A stretch of 64,000 nucleotides of DNA from Providencia rettgeri (GTDB lineage: Bacteria > Pseudomonadota > Gammaproteobacteria > Enterobacterales > Enterobacteriaceae): positions 868,001-932,000 of the forward strand of contig NZ_CP053896.1 of NCBI RefSeq assembly GCF_013255915.1, read 5' to 3'. The translations under genes and the position numbers were made by a program. The notes under the pieces were generated by a model. It saw only the letters and a list, made by a program, of their open reading frames with translations. It was not told the origin of the DNA and did not search any database. Of this stretch, positions 9,523-20,073 are shown piece by piece. Positions within the stretch are counted from its first letter, which is position 1, and each line of letters opens with the position of its first letter.

Positions 9523-11303
9523 GCCAAAAGAAACCGCTATGGCCAGCACTCAAGCGTTTGCTTGGTTATGGAAAAGCATACCGAGGAACCATGGGTATTG
9601 CCATTGCAATGCTATGGTTAGCCGCTATTGCAGAAGTTAGTGGGCCTCTGCTAATCAGCTATTTTATTGATAACATGATAGCGAAAAAACAAATCATCAT
9701 GCCACTTGCTTTATATATGGCAGTTGGTTTTATATTGCTCCAAGTTATTGCAGCGTTATTACATTACTATCAAATTATTTTATTTAATAAAGCCTCTGTG
9801 GGGGTAGTGCAAACATTACGTACAGATGTGATGAATGCAGCCCTTCGACAGCCCCTAAGTGCATTCGATAAGCAACCTGTTGGCCAATTAATTTCACGAG
9901 TTACAAATGATACTGAAGTTATTAAAGATCTATTTGTGATGGTTGTGCCGACAGTATTTCGTAGTTTAGCCCTGATTTGTGCCATGTTAGTTGCTATGTT
10001 TTCATTGGAATGGCGTATGGCATCAATTGCAGTGATGATTTTTCCTGCGGTATTTGTGGTAATGCTTGTTTATCAGCGCTTAAGTACACCCATTGTGCGC
10101 CGTGTGAGATCTTATCTTGCTGATATTAACAACGGTTTTAACGAAGTCATTAATGGAATGACAGTTATTCAGCAATTTATCCAACAGGCTAGGTTTGGCG
10201 AAAAAATGCAAAGTATTAGCCAAGACCATTATTTTGCAAGAATGAAAGCTTTAAAACTTGATGGCTTACTATTAAGGCCATTACTAAGTTTACTTTCAGC
10301 TTCAGTATTGTGTGGCTTGCTATTGCTATTTGGGTTCGAAGGAACGACTACCATTGGTGTTGGTGTCTTATATGCATTTATTAACTATTTAGGTCGCTTG
10401 AATGAGCCGCTTATTGAGTTAACTTCTCAGCAATCAATGCTTCAACAAGCTGTTGTTTCTGGTGAGCGTGTATTTGAATTAATGGATAGTCCGCAGCAAG
10501 GTTATGGTGAAAGTATTGAGCCATTACAAGGGGGTTCAATCTCAATTAACCATTTATCTTTCGCTTACCGTGATAACAAAATGGTACTTAAAGATATTAA
10601 TTTACAAGTGCCTGATAATAACTTCGTTGCATTAGTCGGTCATACAGGCAGCGGTAAAAGTACCATAGCAAATTTAATTATGGGGTATTACCCGTGGCAG
10701 GAGGGAGATATTTTATTAGATGGACGTAATTTGAGTTCACTATCCCACCAAGTATTACGTAATGGTATTGCAATGGTACAACAAGACCCTGTTGTCCTCG
10801 CTGCTTCTTTTTTTGACAACGTCGCATTAGGACGTGAGATTAGCCAAGACAAAGTTTGGGAAGTTCTTGAAACTGTTCAGCTTGCTGGGTTGGTTCGTGG
10901 TTTACCTGATGGACTAGATACCGTGCTTGGTGAACAGGGAAATACCTTGTCTGTAGGGCAAAGACAGTTATTAGCGATGGCCCGAGTTCTTGTGGTGACA
11001 CCCAAAATTTTAATTTTGGATGAAGCAACCGCGAATATTGACTCAGGGACAGAGCAAGCGATACAAAAAGCGTTACGAGTGATTCGCCAACATACTACGT
11101 TAGTTGTGATCGCCCACCGTTTATCGACAATTGTCGACGCTGACCAAGTCGTTGTGTTACATCGTGGTGCAATTGTTGAGCAAGGTAAACATTTACAGCT
11201 TTTGCAACAAAAAGGACGTTATTATCAAATGTACCAGTTGCAGCAAGTTGGAGAATCATTAAATGCCCATAGTGATGCTGAAATTGAGGCTATACCTAGT
11301 TGA
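9519..11303 (+). CDS. mdlB: ABC exporter subunit MdlB
   Basis: Partner half-transporter of MdlA, 594 residues (E. coli 593). It has six membrane segments in the first 310 residues and a nucleotide-binding domain with Walker [10 protein letters not shown] and a complete Walker B with catalytic Glu (LDEATA). Its signature is altered to LSVGQ, so the canonical hydrolysis site would be formed by MdlB Walker motifs with the MdlA LSGGQ. Translational coupling to mdlA is suggested by the ATGA overlap. It is followed by a strong terminator, with a candidate NtrC site for glnK just after the stop codon. Confidence 0.95.
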   Translation: MSQKKPLWPALKRLLGYGKAYRGTMGIAIAMLWLAAIAEVSGPLLISYFIDNMIAKKQIIMPLALYMAVGFILLQVIAALLHYYQIILFNKASVGVVQTLRTDVMNAALRQPLSAFDKQPVGQLISRVTNDTEVIKDLFVMVVPTVFRSLALICAMLVAMFSLEWRMASIAVMIFPAVFVVMLVYQRLSTPIVRRVRSYLADINNGFNEVINGMTVIQQFIQQARFGEKMQSISQDHYFARMKALKLDGLLLRPLLSLLSASVLCGLLLLFGFEGTTTIGVGVLYAFINYLGRLNEPLIELTSQQSMLQQAVVSGERVFELMDSPQQGYGESIEPLQGGSISINHLSFAYRDNKMVLKDINLQVPDNNFVALVGHTGSGKSTIANLIMGYYPWQEGDILLDGRNLSSLSHQVLRNGIAMVQQDPVVLAASFFDNVALGREISQDKVWEVLETVQLAGLVRGLPDGLDTVLGEQGNTLSVGQRQLLAMARVLVVTPKILILDEATANIDSGTEQAIQKALRVIRQHTTLVVIAHRLSTIVDADQVVVLHRGAIVEQGKHLQLLQQKGRYYQMYQLQQVGESLNAHSDAEIEAIPS

Positions 11304-11309
11304 TTATTC

Positions 11310-11326
11310 TGCACTCTTATAATGCA
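11310..11326. promoter_or_regulatory. Candidate NtrC enhancer site for glnK
   Basis: TGCACT-N5-AATGCA has the 6-5-6 spacing of the NtrC consensus TGCACC-N5-GGTGCA. The left half fits fully (TGCACY) and the right half at four of six bases. It lies about 75 bases upstream of the -24 element, a usual distance for an enhancer. Confidence 0.5.
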
Positions 11327-11332
11327 TACCTT

Positions 11333-11358
11333 AAAACCACTCATTCGAGTGGTTTTTT
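11333..11358 (+). terminator. Terminator of mdlAB
   Basis: A perfect 10-bp stem (AAAACCACTC with GAGTGGTTTT) and an ATTC loop are followed by a T-run. Confidence 0.92.
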
Positions 11359-11399
11359 ATTTTGTTCTTTCCTATTGAATTTTATGGATAAATATATTT

Positions 11400-11415
11400 T
11401 GGCACACGGTTTGCT
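11400..11415 (+). promoter_or_regulatory. Sigma54 promoter of glnK-amtB
   Basis: TGGCAC-N5-TTGCT is an exact match to the sigma54 consensus, with GG (-24) at 11401-11402 and GC (-12) at 11413-11414. It lies about 60 bases upstream of glnK, as expected for nitrogen-limited control through NtrC. Confidence 0.9.
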
Positions 11416-11460
11416 ATAAAGTCAGTGCTGTCCGAAGTATTAAGCAGCTTATTCATATGA

Positions 11461-11814
<354 letters not shown>

Positions 11815-11824
11815 GAGAGCAAAT

Positions 11825-13111
11825 ATGAGCAAAGGGTTCCAATACTTATTTTTATTGATATCAATGGGTGGTTTTCCAATAACCGTGTTTGCAGCAGAGG
11901 AAACCCTAGATAAAGCTGATAACGCATTTATGATGATAGCGACTGCTTTAGTTATTTTTATGATACTGCCAGGTATCGCATTATTTTATGGTGGGTTACT
12001 AAGAAGTAAAAATGTTCTTTCTTTAATGGCTCAAACTGCGGTTATTTTCGCTTTAGTGTCTGTTATTTGGATTGTTTATGGATACAGTTTAGCTTTTAGT
12101 GAGGGGAATGATTTTATAGGTGGTTTTAGTCAGATTATGTTGAAAAACATCACTGTAGATAGCTTCTCTGGGCCGATCCCTCAATTTATTCATGTTGTAT
12201 TCCAAGGTGCATTTGCATGCTTAACAGTTGCATTAGTGATAGGTGCACTAGGGGAGCGCATTAAATTTTCTGCAATTTTAATATTTACCGTTATCTGGAC
12301 TACATTTGCTTATTTACCAATGGCACACATGGTATGGGGCGGCGGTATTTTATCCCAAGATGGTGCACTAGATTTTGCAGGGGGGACGGTTGTTCATATT
12401 AATGCGGCTGTTGCAGGTTTAGTTGGTGCTTACTTACTTGGACATCGTACCGGATTAGGGAAAGAAGCCATTAAACCTCATAACTTACCTATGGTATTTA
12501 TGGGAACCTCTATATTATTTATTGGCTGGTTTGGTTTCAATGCAGGTTCGGCAGGAAGTGCAAATAGTATTGCAGCCTTAGCGTTTGTGAACACTATTGC
12601 AGCGGCGGCTGGCGCTATTTTATCATGGACTTTAGCAGAGTGGATTTTCAGGGAAAAACCTTCATTATTAGGTGCTTGTTCTGGGTGCTTGGCCGGATTA
12701 GTCGGTGTTACGCCAGCGGCGGGCACTGTGGGTGTCGGCGGGGCATTAATCATCGGGCTGCTTTCTGGGCTAGCGGGTTTATGGGGGGTTGTGATTTTAA
12801 AACGCCGGTTAAAAGTTGATGATGTGTGCGATGTTTTTGGGGTTCATGGTGTCTGCGGAATTTTAGGTTGTTTACTAACGGGGGTGTTCACCTCAACTGC
12901 ATTAGGTGGAAGTGGCTATGCAGAAGGTATTACGATGATGAAACAAGTGGGAATTCAAGCTATTAGTATTCTAGTTTGTGTTGTTTGGACTGCAATTGTT
13001 GCTTATATTGCATTTAAAATCGCAGCGAAAACGTCTGGCTTACGCATTAATGTTGAAAAAGAAAGGGAAGGTTTAGATATTACTTCTCATGGTGAAAGTG
13101 CCTACAATTAA
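11825..13111 (+). CDS. amtB: Ammonium channel AmtB
   Basis: Inner-membrane trimeric ammonium channel, 428 residues, the same as the E. coli precursor. A cleavable signal peptide (about 1-22, ending VFAAEE) precedes 11 membrane segments. The twin pore histidines lie in PMAHMVWGG and in GVHGVCGILG. ATG 11825 has AGGAGAG six bases upstream and lies ten bases after glnK; a longer in-frame opening inside glnK is not needed. The glnK-amtB pairing is the conserved nitrogen-scavenging operon. Confidence 0.97.
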   Translation: MSKGFQYLFLLISMGGFPITVFAAEETLDKADNAFMMIATALVIFMILPGIALFYGGLLRSKNVLSLMAQTAVIFALVSVIWIVYGYSLAFSEGNDFIGGFSQIMLKNITVDSFSGPIPQFIHVVFQGAFACLTVALVIGALGERIKFSAILIFTVIWTTFAYLPMAHMVWGGGILSQDGALDFAGGTVVHINAAVAGLVGAYLLGHRTGLGKEAIKPHNLPMVFMGTSILFIGWFGFNAGSAGSANSIAALAFVNTIAAAAGAILSWTLAEWIFREKPSLLGACSGCLAGLVGVTPAAGTVGVGGALIIGLLSGLAGLWGVVILKRRLKVDDVCDVFGVHGVCGILGCLLTGVFTSTALGGSGYAEGITMMKQVGIQAISILVCVVWTAIVAYIAFKIAAKTSGLRINVEKEREGLDITSHGESAYN

Positions 13112-13161
13112 CCTTAATGTAATGATAATGACAGGATAATACTGTGTTTTATGTAAATTGA

Positions 13162-13197
13162 TAATGGCAGCTTATTGCTGGCTGCCATTACCTTTTT
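13162..13197 (+). terminator. Terminator of glnK-amtB
   Basis: A perfect 10-bp stem (TAATGGCAGC with GCTGCCATTA) is followed by CCTTTTT. It lies between convergent amtB and tesB and may act in both directions. Confidence 0.8.
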
Positions 13198-13249
13198 AAA
13201 CTGACAATTTTATTTTTCTAAGTAAGTAATCACTTACTTGAAGTCCCTT

Positions 13250-14119
13250 CTATTTTTGAGGTTGCCTATGGCGGATTACGCCCTCTTGGACAGCCGTTGC
13301 AACAAGATCACCTTGTAAATTATAGATTTGTCCTTTCACAAAACCCCTCCCTCCTGATGCTGAAGGGCTTTCTACGGCATACAGTAACCAATCATCAATT
13401 TTAAATGGACGATGGAACCACATTGAATGGTCAATCGTTGCAACCTGTAAGTCGCGTTCCATAAAGCCTCTACCATGCGGTTGTAATGCGGCTGGAAGGA
13501 AATTGTAATCAGAAGCATAACCTAATAAATAGTGATGAAGTGAAGGTAGGTCAGGTAGCTGCCCTTTTGCTTTGAACCAAATATAGCGAAATGGTTCTTG
13601 AGGGGCGGAATCGAATGGGCTGTAAAACTCAACAGGGCGAAACTCAAAGGGAGTTGGCCTAAGAGCGTATTTTTTAACTGCTTCCGGTAATTTATCAGCC
13701 AAACTTTGAACAATATCATCTTGAGAAATTAATTTTGTCGGTGGTGGCACATCCGGCATTAAGTTTTGATGGCTATAACCTTCTTCTTGAGATTGAAATG
13801 ATGCGGTCATAAAGAAGATAGGCTTGCCATTTTGAATGGCACTTACTCGGCGTGCACTAAAACTTCCACCATCGCGCAAAATTTCAACGTCATAAACAAT
13901 AGGACGAGAGCTGTCACCGGGGCGCAAAAAATAACTATGAAAAGAATTAATCGCTCTTTCTTCAGGTATGGTTTGTTTCGCAGCATACATGGCTTGCCCA
14001 ACAACCTGCCCGCCAAAAACTTGAGGTAATCCAAGGTCTTCACTTTGTCCTCGAAAAATCCCTTCTTCAATTTTTTCGAGTTTAATTAGGCTAATTAAAT
14101 TCTGTAATTCTGGGCTCAT
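13250..14119 (-). CDS. tesB: Acyl-CoA thioesterase II TesB
   Basis: Cytosolic double hot-dog thioesterase of broad acyl-CoA range, about 289 residues (E. coli 286). Family landmarks are [10 protein letters not shown] near the N-terminus, [23 protein letters not shown], the catalytic Asp segment [24 protein letters not shown], and the catalytic Gln in the C-terminal VQEGV. Two ATG codons two codons apart (14125 and 14119) are possible. I chose the inner one because the outer lies only one base after the purine-rich stretch. It is convergent with amtB, as in E. coli. Confidence 0.93.
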   Translation of the reverse strand: MSPELQNLISLIKLEKIEEGIFRGQSEDLGLPQVFGGQVVGQAMYAAKQTIPEERAINSFHSYFLRPGDSSRPIVYDVEILRDGGSFSARRVSAIQNGKPIFFMTASFQSQEEGYSHQNLMPDVPPPTKLISQDDIVQSLADKLPEAVKKYALRPTPFEFRPVEFYSPFDSAPQEPFRYIWFKAKGQLPDLPSLHHYLLGYASDYNFLPAALQPHGRGFMERDLQVATIDHSMWFHRPFKIDDWLLYAVESPSASGGRGFVKGQIYNLQGDLVATAVQEGVIRHRQPQK

Positions 14120-14357
14120 AGTCATCTTAGTTCTGTTATATGTAAATGAGATACAGGTATTTTCCCATTATTTACCCTGAATAGGTAGATTAATTGCTAT
14201 CGAATAAATTGGGGTTACGTATTGTTACATTTAGAAATATAAATGTATTATTCTACCAATATTAGTTATACTTTTTATCATTCCTTGTCAGAAAATGATT
14301 TGTCTATTCCGATTATTTAAAAATGTTTTAGTAAACATTGTATTATAGGTAATAACT

Positions 14358-14816
14358 ATGAAGTTTTTTCGCTACATTGTTAGCTTATTAGTGCTTTTAA
14401 CGTTGGTTGGCTGTGAAGGGAATAGCACAAAGCCCAGTGAAAAAACACTTAATGCTAAAAATAGCAATAATAACCAGACGGTAGATTCAGGGAAAATTGA
14501 GGGCCGTGTGGTAATCTTACAGGATACTGTTTTACCCGAAGGTGCGGTTGTTACAATCACTTTGGCAGATACAACAGTTGCGGACTTACCTGCTCTAATA
14601 TTATCTCAAAAATATTATAATTCGGTGAACAATCGGCCGACTATTCCTTTTGAACTAACTTACCAAAAAAGTGAAGTTAGGCAAGAAGGCACGCTAGTTG
14701 TGAATGCAACTATAAGCGCAAACGGAAAACTATTGTATATCAGTGATAGTGTTGTAGAGGTTATCAACAACGGTATTACAAAAAATGTTGAATTATTGAT
14801 GGTCTCTGCGAATTAG
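14358..14816 (+). CDS. ybaY: YbaY-family lipoprotein
   Basis: Predicted lipoprotein of 152 residues with lipobox LVGC (Cys19). It has a low-complexity Ser/Asn/Lys linker (about 20-45) and one beta-rich domain with GRVVILQDTVLPEGAVVTI. It resembles E. coli YbaY (190 residues) but lacks that protein's long Pro/Thr/Ser-rich C-terminal tail. The function is unknown; the domain resembles type III secretion pilotin-like folds by family annotation only. The position between tesB and ffs fits the E. coli neighbourhood. Confidence 0.8.
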   Translation: MKFFRYIVSLLVLLTLVGCEGNSTKPSEKTLNAKNSNNNQTVDSGKIEGRVVILQDTVLPEGAVVTITLADTTVADLPALILSQKYYNSVNNRPTIPFELTYQKSEVRQEGTLVVNATISANGKLLYISDSVVEVINNGITKNVELLMVSAN

Positions 14817-14949
14817 CCAATGTACCGGCTCTTAGTTGAGTCTCTATTTTTATAGGTGTTTGTGTGATAAATCGCCACTTAGCCATGGGTTTCTTGCTAT
14901 TTCAATGACTATCAAGCATAATGCCCCTGCTTTGAAAGAAGCAATCAAT

Positions 14950-15063
14950 GGGGGCTCTGTTGGTTCTCCCGCAACGCTAACTTGTTAACTTGGTCAGGTC
15001 CGGAAGGAAGCAGCCATAGCAGGGGTCGTGTGTGCCGGGATGTCGCTGGCAGGGCTCCCACCC
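14950..15063 (+). ncRNA. ffs: 4.5S signal recognition particle RNA
   Basis: A 114-base segment, the exact length of E. coli 4.5S RNA, with the same first 25 bases. The conserved SRP domain IV segment is present (CAGGTCCGGAAGGAAGCAGC, with matching GTGTGCCGGGATG). The ends GGGGGCTCTG and the CAGGGCTCCCACCC region pair. The RNA binds Ffh to target membrane proteins to SecYEG. The apical loop region differs from E. coli, as expected between genera. Confidence 0.97.
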
Positions 15064-15399
15064 AATTCTAAGACCTTTCCTTGTATATCAATCTCCCTAT
15101 TCCAATTTATTATAAATATAATTTTTAATTGTTTTTTCTGTTTATTCTTTTTTATTTTTATAAATGTAAATTAAACTTTAAGGTTTAAATGAATTCAAAA
15201 GTTAAAAAGAAAAGTTAAGAATACAACATTAATTGTTGAGTATTGTGATAAGAAAAAGTTGGCAGGCTAAAATTTAAAGTAAGAAAATCCTATTAGCATA
15301 ATAATTATGCCAATAATAAAATGACAAATACATTGCGTTCAGCCGATAAGTGGATTTACCGGCTATAACCATTCACTATCTGTGCGTGTTAATAAGATA
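15064..15399. other. Intergenic region between ffs and hha
   Basis: AT-rich and without a supported gene. The only structure I see is the hairpin at 15341-15364 listed separately. Confidence 0.6.
15341..15364 (-). terminator. Possible terminator of hha
   Basis: A 9-bp stem with one G-T pair (AGCCGATAA with TTACCGGCT) and a six-base loop lies 36 bases downstream of the hha stop codon. No strong U-tract follows. Confidence 0.45.
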
Positions 15400-15603
15400 T
15401 TATCTAACAAACTTCCAAACAGACGCTGGGATTTTATCATAAAGCTTATTCATTGTGAGTTCAGCTAAGCGGTGATCTGCTGCTGAATAGAATAGCTCTA
15501 GCTCATCATCAGATAATTCATACTTATTTTTTTCAATGACACGCTCAAGTGTTTCAATTGTGGTGCATTTTCTTAAACGCATCAGATAATCAGATTTGGT
15601 CAT
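15400..15603 (-). CDS. hha: Haemolysin expression modulator Hha/YmoA
   Basis: Small H-NS-interacting nucleoid protein of 67 residues that helps silence horizontally acquired AT-rich DNA, including fimbrial genes. The sequence from [22 protein letters not shown] to the end is nearly identical to Yersinia YmoA (67 residues). ATG 15603 has AAGGG six bases upstream; a longer in-frame start (15624) would add seven unconserved residues. It is paired with tomB upstream, the usual tomB-hha toxin-antitoxin-like pair. Confidence 0.95.
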   Translation of the reverse strand: MTKSDYLMRLRKCTTIETLERVIEKNKYELSDDELELFYSAADHRLAELTMNKLYDKIPASVWKFVR

Positions 15604-15677
15604 AATACCCTTTCTTTTATGCAAAATTACTTATTAATATACGGTTTTATAGTCTGAACTAAAGGTAAATAATACCT

Positions 15678-16046
15678 TTAAGTTTTGCTGGTTAGGCACT
15701 TTAGGTCATCATCCAGCACAGCGACAAGGCTGTGATTCATTGCTTCCCAGTCTATAATTTCACTAAGTGTGATAACTGGGCTGCCGAATAAATCATAGGT
15801 CTCATCGAGGTATTCTTCGATAAGTGATATAACAAGATTTTCTTTTGGGTATTTGATTTTAAACCGCCATACAAATGCAGCGATATGTTCAATGAGTTCA
15901 TTCAAGGCTGCGCTTTGCGGGGAGCTTAAATCATTAATCCAGTGTGTATTTGTTTTTTGTAAGCTTAAAATAGCGTCTCTATTGAGACTATTACATAAGT
16001 ATTTTAGTTCTGCTATATCATGTCTTTTGGGTGAGTATTCATCCAT
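15678..16046 (-). CDS. tomB: Hha toxicity modulator TomB
   Basis: Cytosolic partner of Hha, 122 residues. The N-terminus MDEYSPKRHDIAELK is the family signature, followed by LNELIEHIAAF and EEYLDETYDLF. In E. coli TomB counteracts Hha by oxygen-dependent oxidation of an Hha cysteine; that is family knowledge. ATG 16046 follows a strong GGAGGTGA sequence, whereas the GTG two codons earlier lies inside it. The gene precedes hha with a 74-base gap. Confidence 0.93.
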   Translation of the reverse strand: MDEYSPKRHDIAELKYLCNSLNRDAILSLQKTNTHWINDLSSPQSAALNELIEHIAAFVWRFKIKYPKENLVISLIEEYLDETYDLFGSPVITLSEIIDWEAMNHSLVAVLDDDLKCLTSKT

Positions 16047-16569
16047 AATCACCTCCGCAGGCGAATCTGACTTTTGCTGTGTGTATTTTTTATCAATAAT
16101 GTCATGTTAACTAATTAAAGCACCTATGTTCAATATAAAAGTTTGCATGTTAGTATATTGAAAAATATAAGATTATTGCTAGTTCGTTAAACTTTCGAAA
16201 ATTATTAATATAATACATAAGCGATGTTCGAATACGGACTGGCTGCTCGGACTAAACTAGCCGCGATATAATAATAGCATTATTACCACATATGTCACCA
16301 CCAATAAACGACTTTTTTCTAATTTATTAGTGAGTAGTTGAGGTTTGAGTTACGTATGTTCTGTTTAAACTCAATTTTATGAAGTATTTAAACTATAGTT
16401 TAACCATCGGTTATTCTAGTACAGCGAATATGAAACGTTTATACAAAAGATGTTATAAAAATTATTATCCTATTTAATTCATTCAAATAATTAATTTTTA
16501 CTAATAAGAGAATTCAAAATAAAAAAGCTTTTATCTGAAATAGACAAAAGCTTTTTTGCTGAGATTAAC
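16047..16569. other. Intergenic region between mltD and tomB
   Basis: AT-rich promoter region for tomB-hha plus the mltD terminator at its left end. No gene is supported. In E. coli acrB lies next to tomB; here it is absent, so this is a synteny break. Confidence 0.6.
16521..16557 (-). terminator. Terminator of mltD
   Basis: A 12-bp perfect stem (AAAAAAGCTTTT with AAAAGCTTTTTT) has a 13-base loop. The A-rich left arm gives a U-run on the minus-strand transcript. Confidence 0.85.
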
Positions 16570-17940
16570 TTAAAGGTAGAGGTTTAAGGTCACCCCTGGT
16601 TTCAGGTCGGCCATTTTAACACCTGAATTCCAAGTCATTAAATCATTGAGCTTTATGCCGTGACGCTTAGCAATGCTATAGTAGGAATCGCCTTTTCTTA
16701 CCTTATAGGTTTTTGCCTTACGGCTACTTGCTGTAGACGCTGGGCTAGCAACTTTTAATACTTGCCCAGGTTTGATGACGCTTGCGGTTTTTAATCCATT
16801 TAGCTTTTGAATATCTTTCGCAGTAGTATTGAATTTTTTTGCAATACTTGCGACGGATTCACCTTTGCGTACTTTATATGTTGCTATTTTAGCTCGATTT
16901 TGACGTGCGCTAGAAATTGCAGTAGGTTGCGCTGTTTTAATCTGCTGATTTTGTTGTGCAGCTAAGCGAATCGTGTTTAAAACGTCTTGGTCTGAAAGAG
17001 ATGTTTTGAATTGTTCGGCTTTAGCAGTAGGTAGCATAATATAATGAGGGCCACTTGGTGATGTTATACCGCGAGTGTAACCAGAATTATATGTTTTTAC
17101 CGATTCAACTGTTAACCCAGCCAACTCAGCAGCTTGAGATAACGTGATTTGTTGGCCAACATCAATTTGAGTGAGTGCTCTATTTTTATTACTTGTTGGC
17201 AAATTAACTTGATACCTTTCAGGATTTTTTAATACTTGGCTAAGCGCTAAGATTTTTGGTACATATTGTTTGGTTTCTTTCGGTAAAGAGAGTGACCAGA
17301 AATCAGTTGGTAACCCGGCAGCCTCATTTTTCTTGATAGCATTTTGTACACAGCCTTCACCACAGTTATAGGCAGCTAGAGTGAGCTCCCAGTCATGGCC
17401 GAACATAACATTTAAGTTTTCGATAAGATCGAAGGCCGCTTTAGTTGAAGAAACGACATCTCTGCGTTCATCAACCCATTGTGTTTGTTTTAGGCCATAT
17501 GAGCGAGCCGTGATAGGGACGATTTGCCATAGGCCTGCAGCTTGTGCTGGAGAAGTTGCTTTAGGATTAAACGAGCTTTCAATAATAGGAATTAAAGCTA
17601 ACTCCATTGGTAAATTGCGCTCATTAATTTCGTCTACGATGAGGTACATGTATGGCTCAGCTCTTAATGCCACATCGTAGACAAAACGTTGTTTATTTAA
17701 ATAACTATTTGCTAACTCCCTAATTTGAGGTTTATCAGGGACATCCATTTTTAGTTCATCACTAATATAACCCCATAGGTCATAATCAGATTTAGGTAAT
17801 TGTCTACTGGCGGCTTGGTTATGTGATGCAACAGTTTCAATTGTATGATTACTAGGAGTTTTGTTCTGCTTAATTTTTTTCGGGGCAGTTTGGCATCCGG
17901 CCAACAGAACAATGGCGATAAGCGTCGCGATTATCTTCAT
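16570..17940 (-). CDS. mltD: Membrane-bound lytic murein transglycosylase D
   Basis: Outer-membrane lipoprotein that cleaves the glycan strands of peptidoglycan to 1,6-anhydro muropeptides. It has 456 residues (E. coli 452), with lipobox LAGC (Cys16), a lysozyme-like SLT domain (about 105-230) with catalytic Glu121 in IPIIESSFNP, then GLWQIV and AAYNCGEG. Two C-terminal LysM peptidoglycan-binding domains start at about 347 and 409 (YKVRKGESVASIA and YKVRKGDSYYSIA). gloB lies 81 bases upstream in the same direction, as in E. coli. Confidence 0.96.
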   Translation of the reverse strand: MKIIATLIAIVLLAGCQTAPKKIKQNKTPSNHTIETVASHNQAASRQLPKSDYDLWGYISDELKMDVPDKPQIRELANSYLNKQRFVYDVALRAEPYMYLIVDEINERNLPMELALIPIIESSFNPKATSPAQAAGLWQIVPITARSYGLKQTQWVDERRDVVSSTKAAFDLIENLNVMFGHDWELTLAAYNCGEGCVQNAIKKNEAAGLPTDFWSLSLPKETKQYVPKILALSQVLKNPERYQVNLPTSNKNRALTQIDVGQQITLSQAAELAGLTVESVKTYNSGYTRGITSPSGPHYIMLPTAKAEQFKTSLSDQDVLNTIRLAAQQNQQIKTAQPTAISSARQNRAKIATYKVRKGESVASIAKKFNTTAKDIQKLNGLKTASVIKPGQVLKVASPASTASSRKAKTYKVRKGDSYYSIAKRHGIKLNDLMTWNSGVKMADLKPGVTLNLYL

Positions 17941-18021
17941 TCTTTTCTATTGTTCTTCATTTTAATGTTTAAAAGTCGAACAATAATACTTATCCCACCC
18001 CGATATGACAATCATTAAACT

Positions 18022-18777
18022 TTAATATTGGTCTTTTAATTGACGTAGTAGGGTAAAAATTGCTCTTAAAGGTGGGTTTTGTAGATTAATATTGAGTTTT
18101 TTCTGTAGTTGAGGGTTGTCACATTGCAGAAAAATATTTATTTTTTTCTCTATTTTCAATGTGGTAGGTACTGTTGGTTGATGTTTGTCACGTATTTGCG
18201 TTATTTTTTGTAAATATTGTGTAATCGCTTCATTTTCAGGCCATATATGGTGTGCAAATTTGAGATTAGATAAAGTATATTCATGAGCACAACAAATTAA
18301 GGTTTCATCAGGGAGTGCTGCAATTTTTTGGATAGATTCAAACATTTGCTCGGGCGTTCCTTCAAATATCCGCCCACAGCCCGCAGAGAATAGGGTGTCA
18401 CCACAGAATAAATAAGGTGCTTGGTAAAAGCCAATATGCTCAGATGTATGGCCTGATAATGAAATAACCTGTAGGTTGAACTCGTCAATTATGACTTTAT
18501 CACCATTTTCGACTATTTCTGTTGCTCCTTTAGATTGAGTTTCTTTTGGGCCAAAAACGGGAAGAGTTGTAAATTTGCTTAAAATCCCTTTTACGCCACC
18601 CGTATGGTCATTATGGTGGTGAGTTAATAGGATTGCGACTGGGGTCAATCGCTTGGCTGTAATTATTTCAAGCACAGGCTCTGCCTCTGCAGGGTCAACG
18701 ATGATACACTGTTGGTGGCTATCAGCTAAAACCCAAATGTAGTTATCGTTTAAAGCTGGTACTCGAATTAACTCCAT
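18022..18777 (-). CDS. gloB: Hydroxyacylglutathione hydrolase (glyoxalase II)
   Basis: Metallo-beta-lactamase-fold enzyme that hydrolyses S-lactoylglutathione to lactate and glutathione in methylglyoxal detoxification. It has 251 residues, as in E. coli. The dinuclear metal motif THHHNDH lies at 52-58, with later ligands in SGHTSEH, FCGDTLF and CCAHEYT. It is divergent from yafS with a 40-base gap, so the two promoters must overlap. Confidence 0.96.
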   Translation of the reverse strand: MELIRVPALNDNYIWVLADSHQQCIIVDPAEAEPVLEIITAKRLTPVAILLTHHHNDHTGGVKGILSKFTTLPVFGPKETQSKGATEIVENGDKVIIDEFNLQVISLSGHTSEHIGFYQAPYLFCGDTLFSAGCGRIFEGTPEQMFESIQKIAALPDETLICCAHEYTLSNLKFAHHIWPENEAITQYLQKITQIRDKHQPTVPTTLKIEKKINIFLQCDNPQLQKKLNINLQNPPLRAIFTLLRQLKDQY

Positions 18778-18817
18778 AATGACCTCGATACTTGTTAATA
18801 GTTAATAGGGGAATTTC

Positions 18818-19552
18818 ATGAAGCCTGCGCGTATTGATAAAAAAATTCAAATGCCTGTTAGTTGGTCTGACATTCCTTTTGGAGAACAATACCGTCAAGC
18901 CATAGAAAATCAACTTAGCCCTTGGTGGCCAAAGATATTTGGCTTTCATCTGCTTAAGTTAGGTCATTTAAGTACTGAAATCCAGACCGAAGGCTGTCTT
19001 ATCTCTCACCAATTTAATGTTGGTACCGGCGATCCGCGTTTTAACCTTGTTGCCAAACCCGAAGCTTTACCATTAACCCAAAAATCCATAGATGCCTGCC
19101 TAATGACTCACTGTTTGGCTTATAGCCATGATCCTCATTGGCTCTTGCGGGAGGTTGACCGGGTATTAATCGACGATGGCTGGTTAATTATTTCAGGTTT
19201 TAACCCTTTCAGTCTTCTTGGAATGGCGAAACTCGTGCCTGTTTTACGTAAACGGCAGCCTTATTGTAGCCGTTTTTTTCCATCCGTTAGGGTATTTGAT
19301 TGGCTCAGCTTATTAAATTATGAAGTTTTGTATCATCGCAATTGCCAAATAATCCCTTGGCTGGGGGCGAATAGACGAGTGAATAAAAGCTGTGGGGGTG
19401 TTGGTGTTTTAAGCGTGATTGTGGCGCGGAAACGGACTTACCCACTAACTCCGACACCACTAAAATTTAAGCAACCAAAAGTTAAGATTGGAACAGCACT
19501 CGGTACAGCAAAGGAGATCAGTAGATCAATGAAGATAAACGACCCTTCTTAG
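18818..19552 (+). CDS. yafS: Class I methyltransferase-like protein YafS
   Basis: Predicted SAM-dependent methyltransferase of unknown substrate, 244 residues, matching E. coli YafS by sequence style and position. Methyltransferase_11-type segments are visible: a degenerate motif I near [10 protein letters not shown], then [12 protein letters not shown] and [21 protein letters not shown]. The start has AGGGGA upstream. Its end overlaps the convergent rnhA stop by four bases. Confidence 0.85.
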   Translation: MKPARIDKKIQMPVSWSDIPFGEQYRQAIENQLSPWWPKIFGFHLLKLGHLSTEIQTEGCLISHQFNVGTGDPRFNLVAKPEALPLTQKSIDACLMTHCLAYSHDPHWLLREVDRVLIDDGWLIISGFNPFSLLGMAKLVPVLRKRQPYCSRFFPSVRVFDWLSLLNYEVLYHRNCQIIPWLGANRRVNKSCGGVGVLSVIVARKRTYPLTPTPLKFKQPKVKIGTALGTAKEISRSMKINDPS

Positions 19553-20019
19553 TTTTGTGCGGGTTGGTAACCTGTGTCTTCTTTAGTTGGTGCTGAAGCC
19601 GCAGCTCGAGCTAATTCATCACATTTCTCGTTTTCGGGGTGGCCAGCATGGCCTTTAACCCAACGCCAATCAATAGTATGTCGTTGGATGGCATCATCGA
19701 GGCGTTTCCATAAATCGACATTAACGACAGGGGATTTATCCGCTTTTCGCCATTGTTTACGCTTCCAGCCGTGGATCCATTGTGTTATTCCTTGTCGTAC
19801 GTACTGGCTATCAGTGGTTAAAATAATATCACAAGGTCTTGTTAGCGATTCTAATGCTTTGATGGCCGCAAGTAGTTCCATTCGGTTATTTGTGGTTAAA
19901 AAATAACCTTCACTCAACGTTTTTTCATGCTGTTGGTAGCGTAAAACAACGCCATATCCACCAGGGCCAGGATTGCCCAAACAGGAACCATCCGTGAAAA
20001 TTTCTACCTGCTTTGTCAT
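19549..20019 (-). CDS. rnhA: Ribonuclease HI
   Basis: Degrades the RNA strand of RNA-DNA hybrids and limits R-loops. It has 156 residues (E. coli 155). The DEDD active site is intact: Asp10 (FTDGS), Glu48 (NRMEL), Asp70 (TTDSQ), and the late Asp in the NEKCDELAR segment. It is divergent from dnaQ with a 54-base gap, the conserved rnhA/dnaQ arrangement. Confidence 0.97.
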   Translation of the reverse strand: MTKQVEIFTDGSCLGNPGPGGYGVVLRYQQHEKTLSEGYFLTTNNRMELLAAIKALESLTRPCDIILTTDSQYVRQGITQWIHGWKRKQWRKADKSPVVNVDLWKRLDDAIQRHTIDWRWVKGHAGHPENEKCDELARAAASAPTKEDTGYQPAQN

Positions 20020-20073
20020 TTCTGTTACACTCTATATTATTCGTTCCCCTCTAGTTTGACACAAAAAAACATT

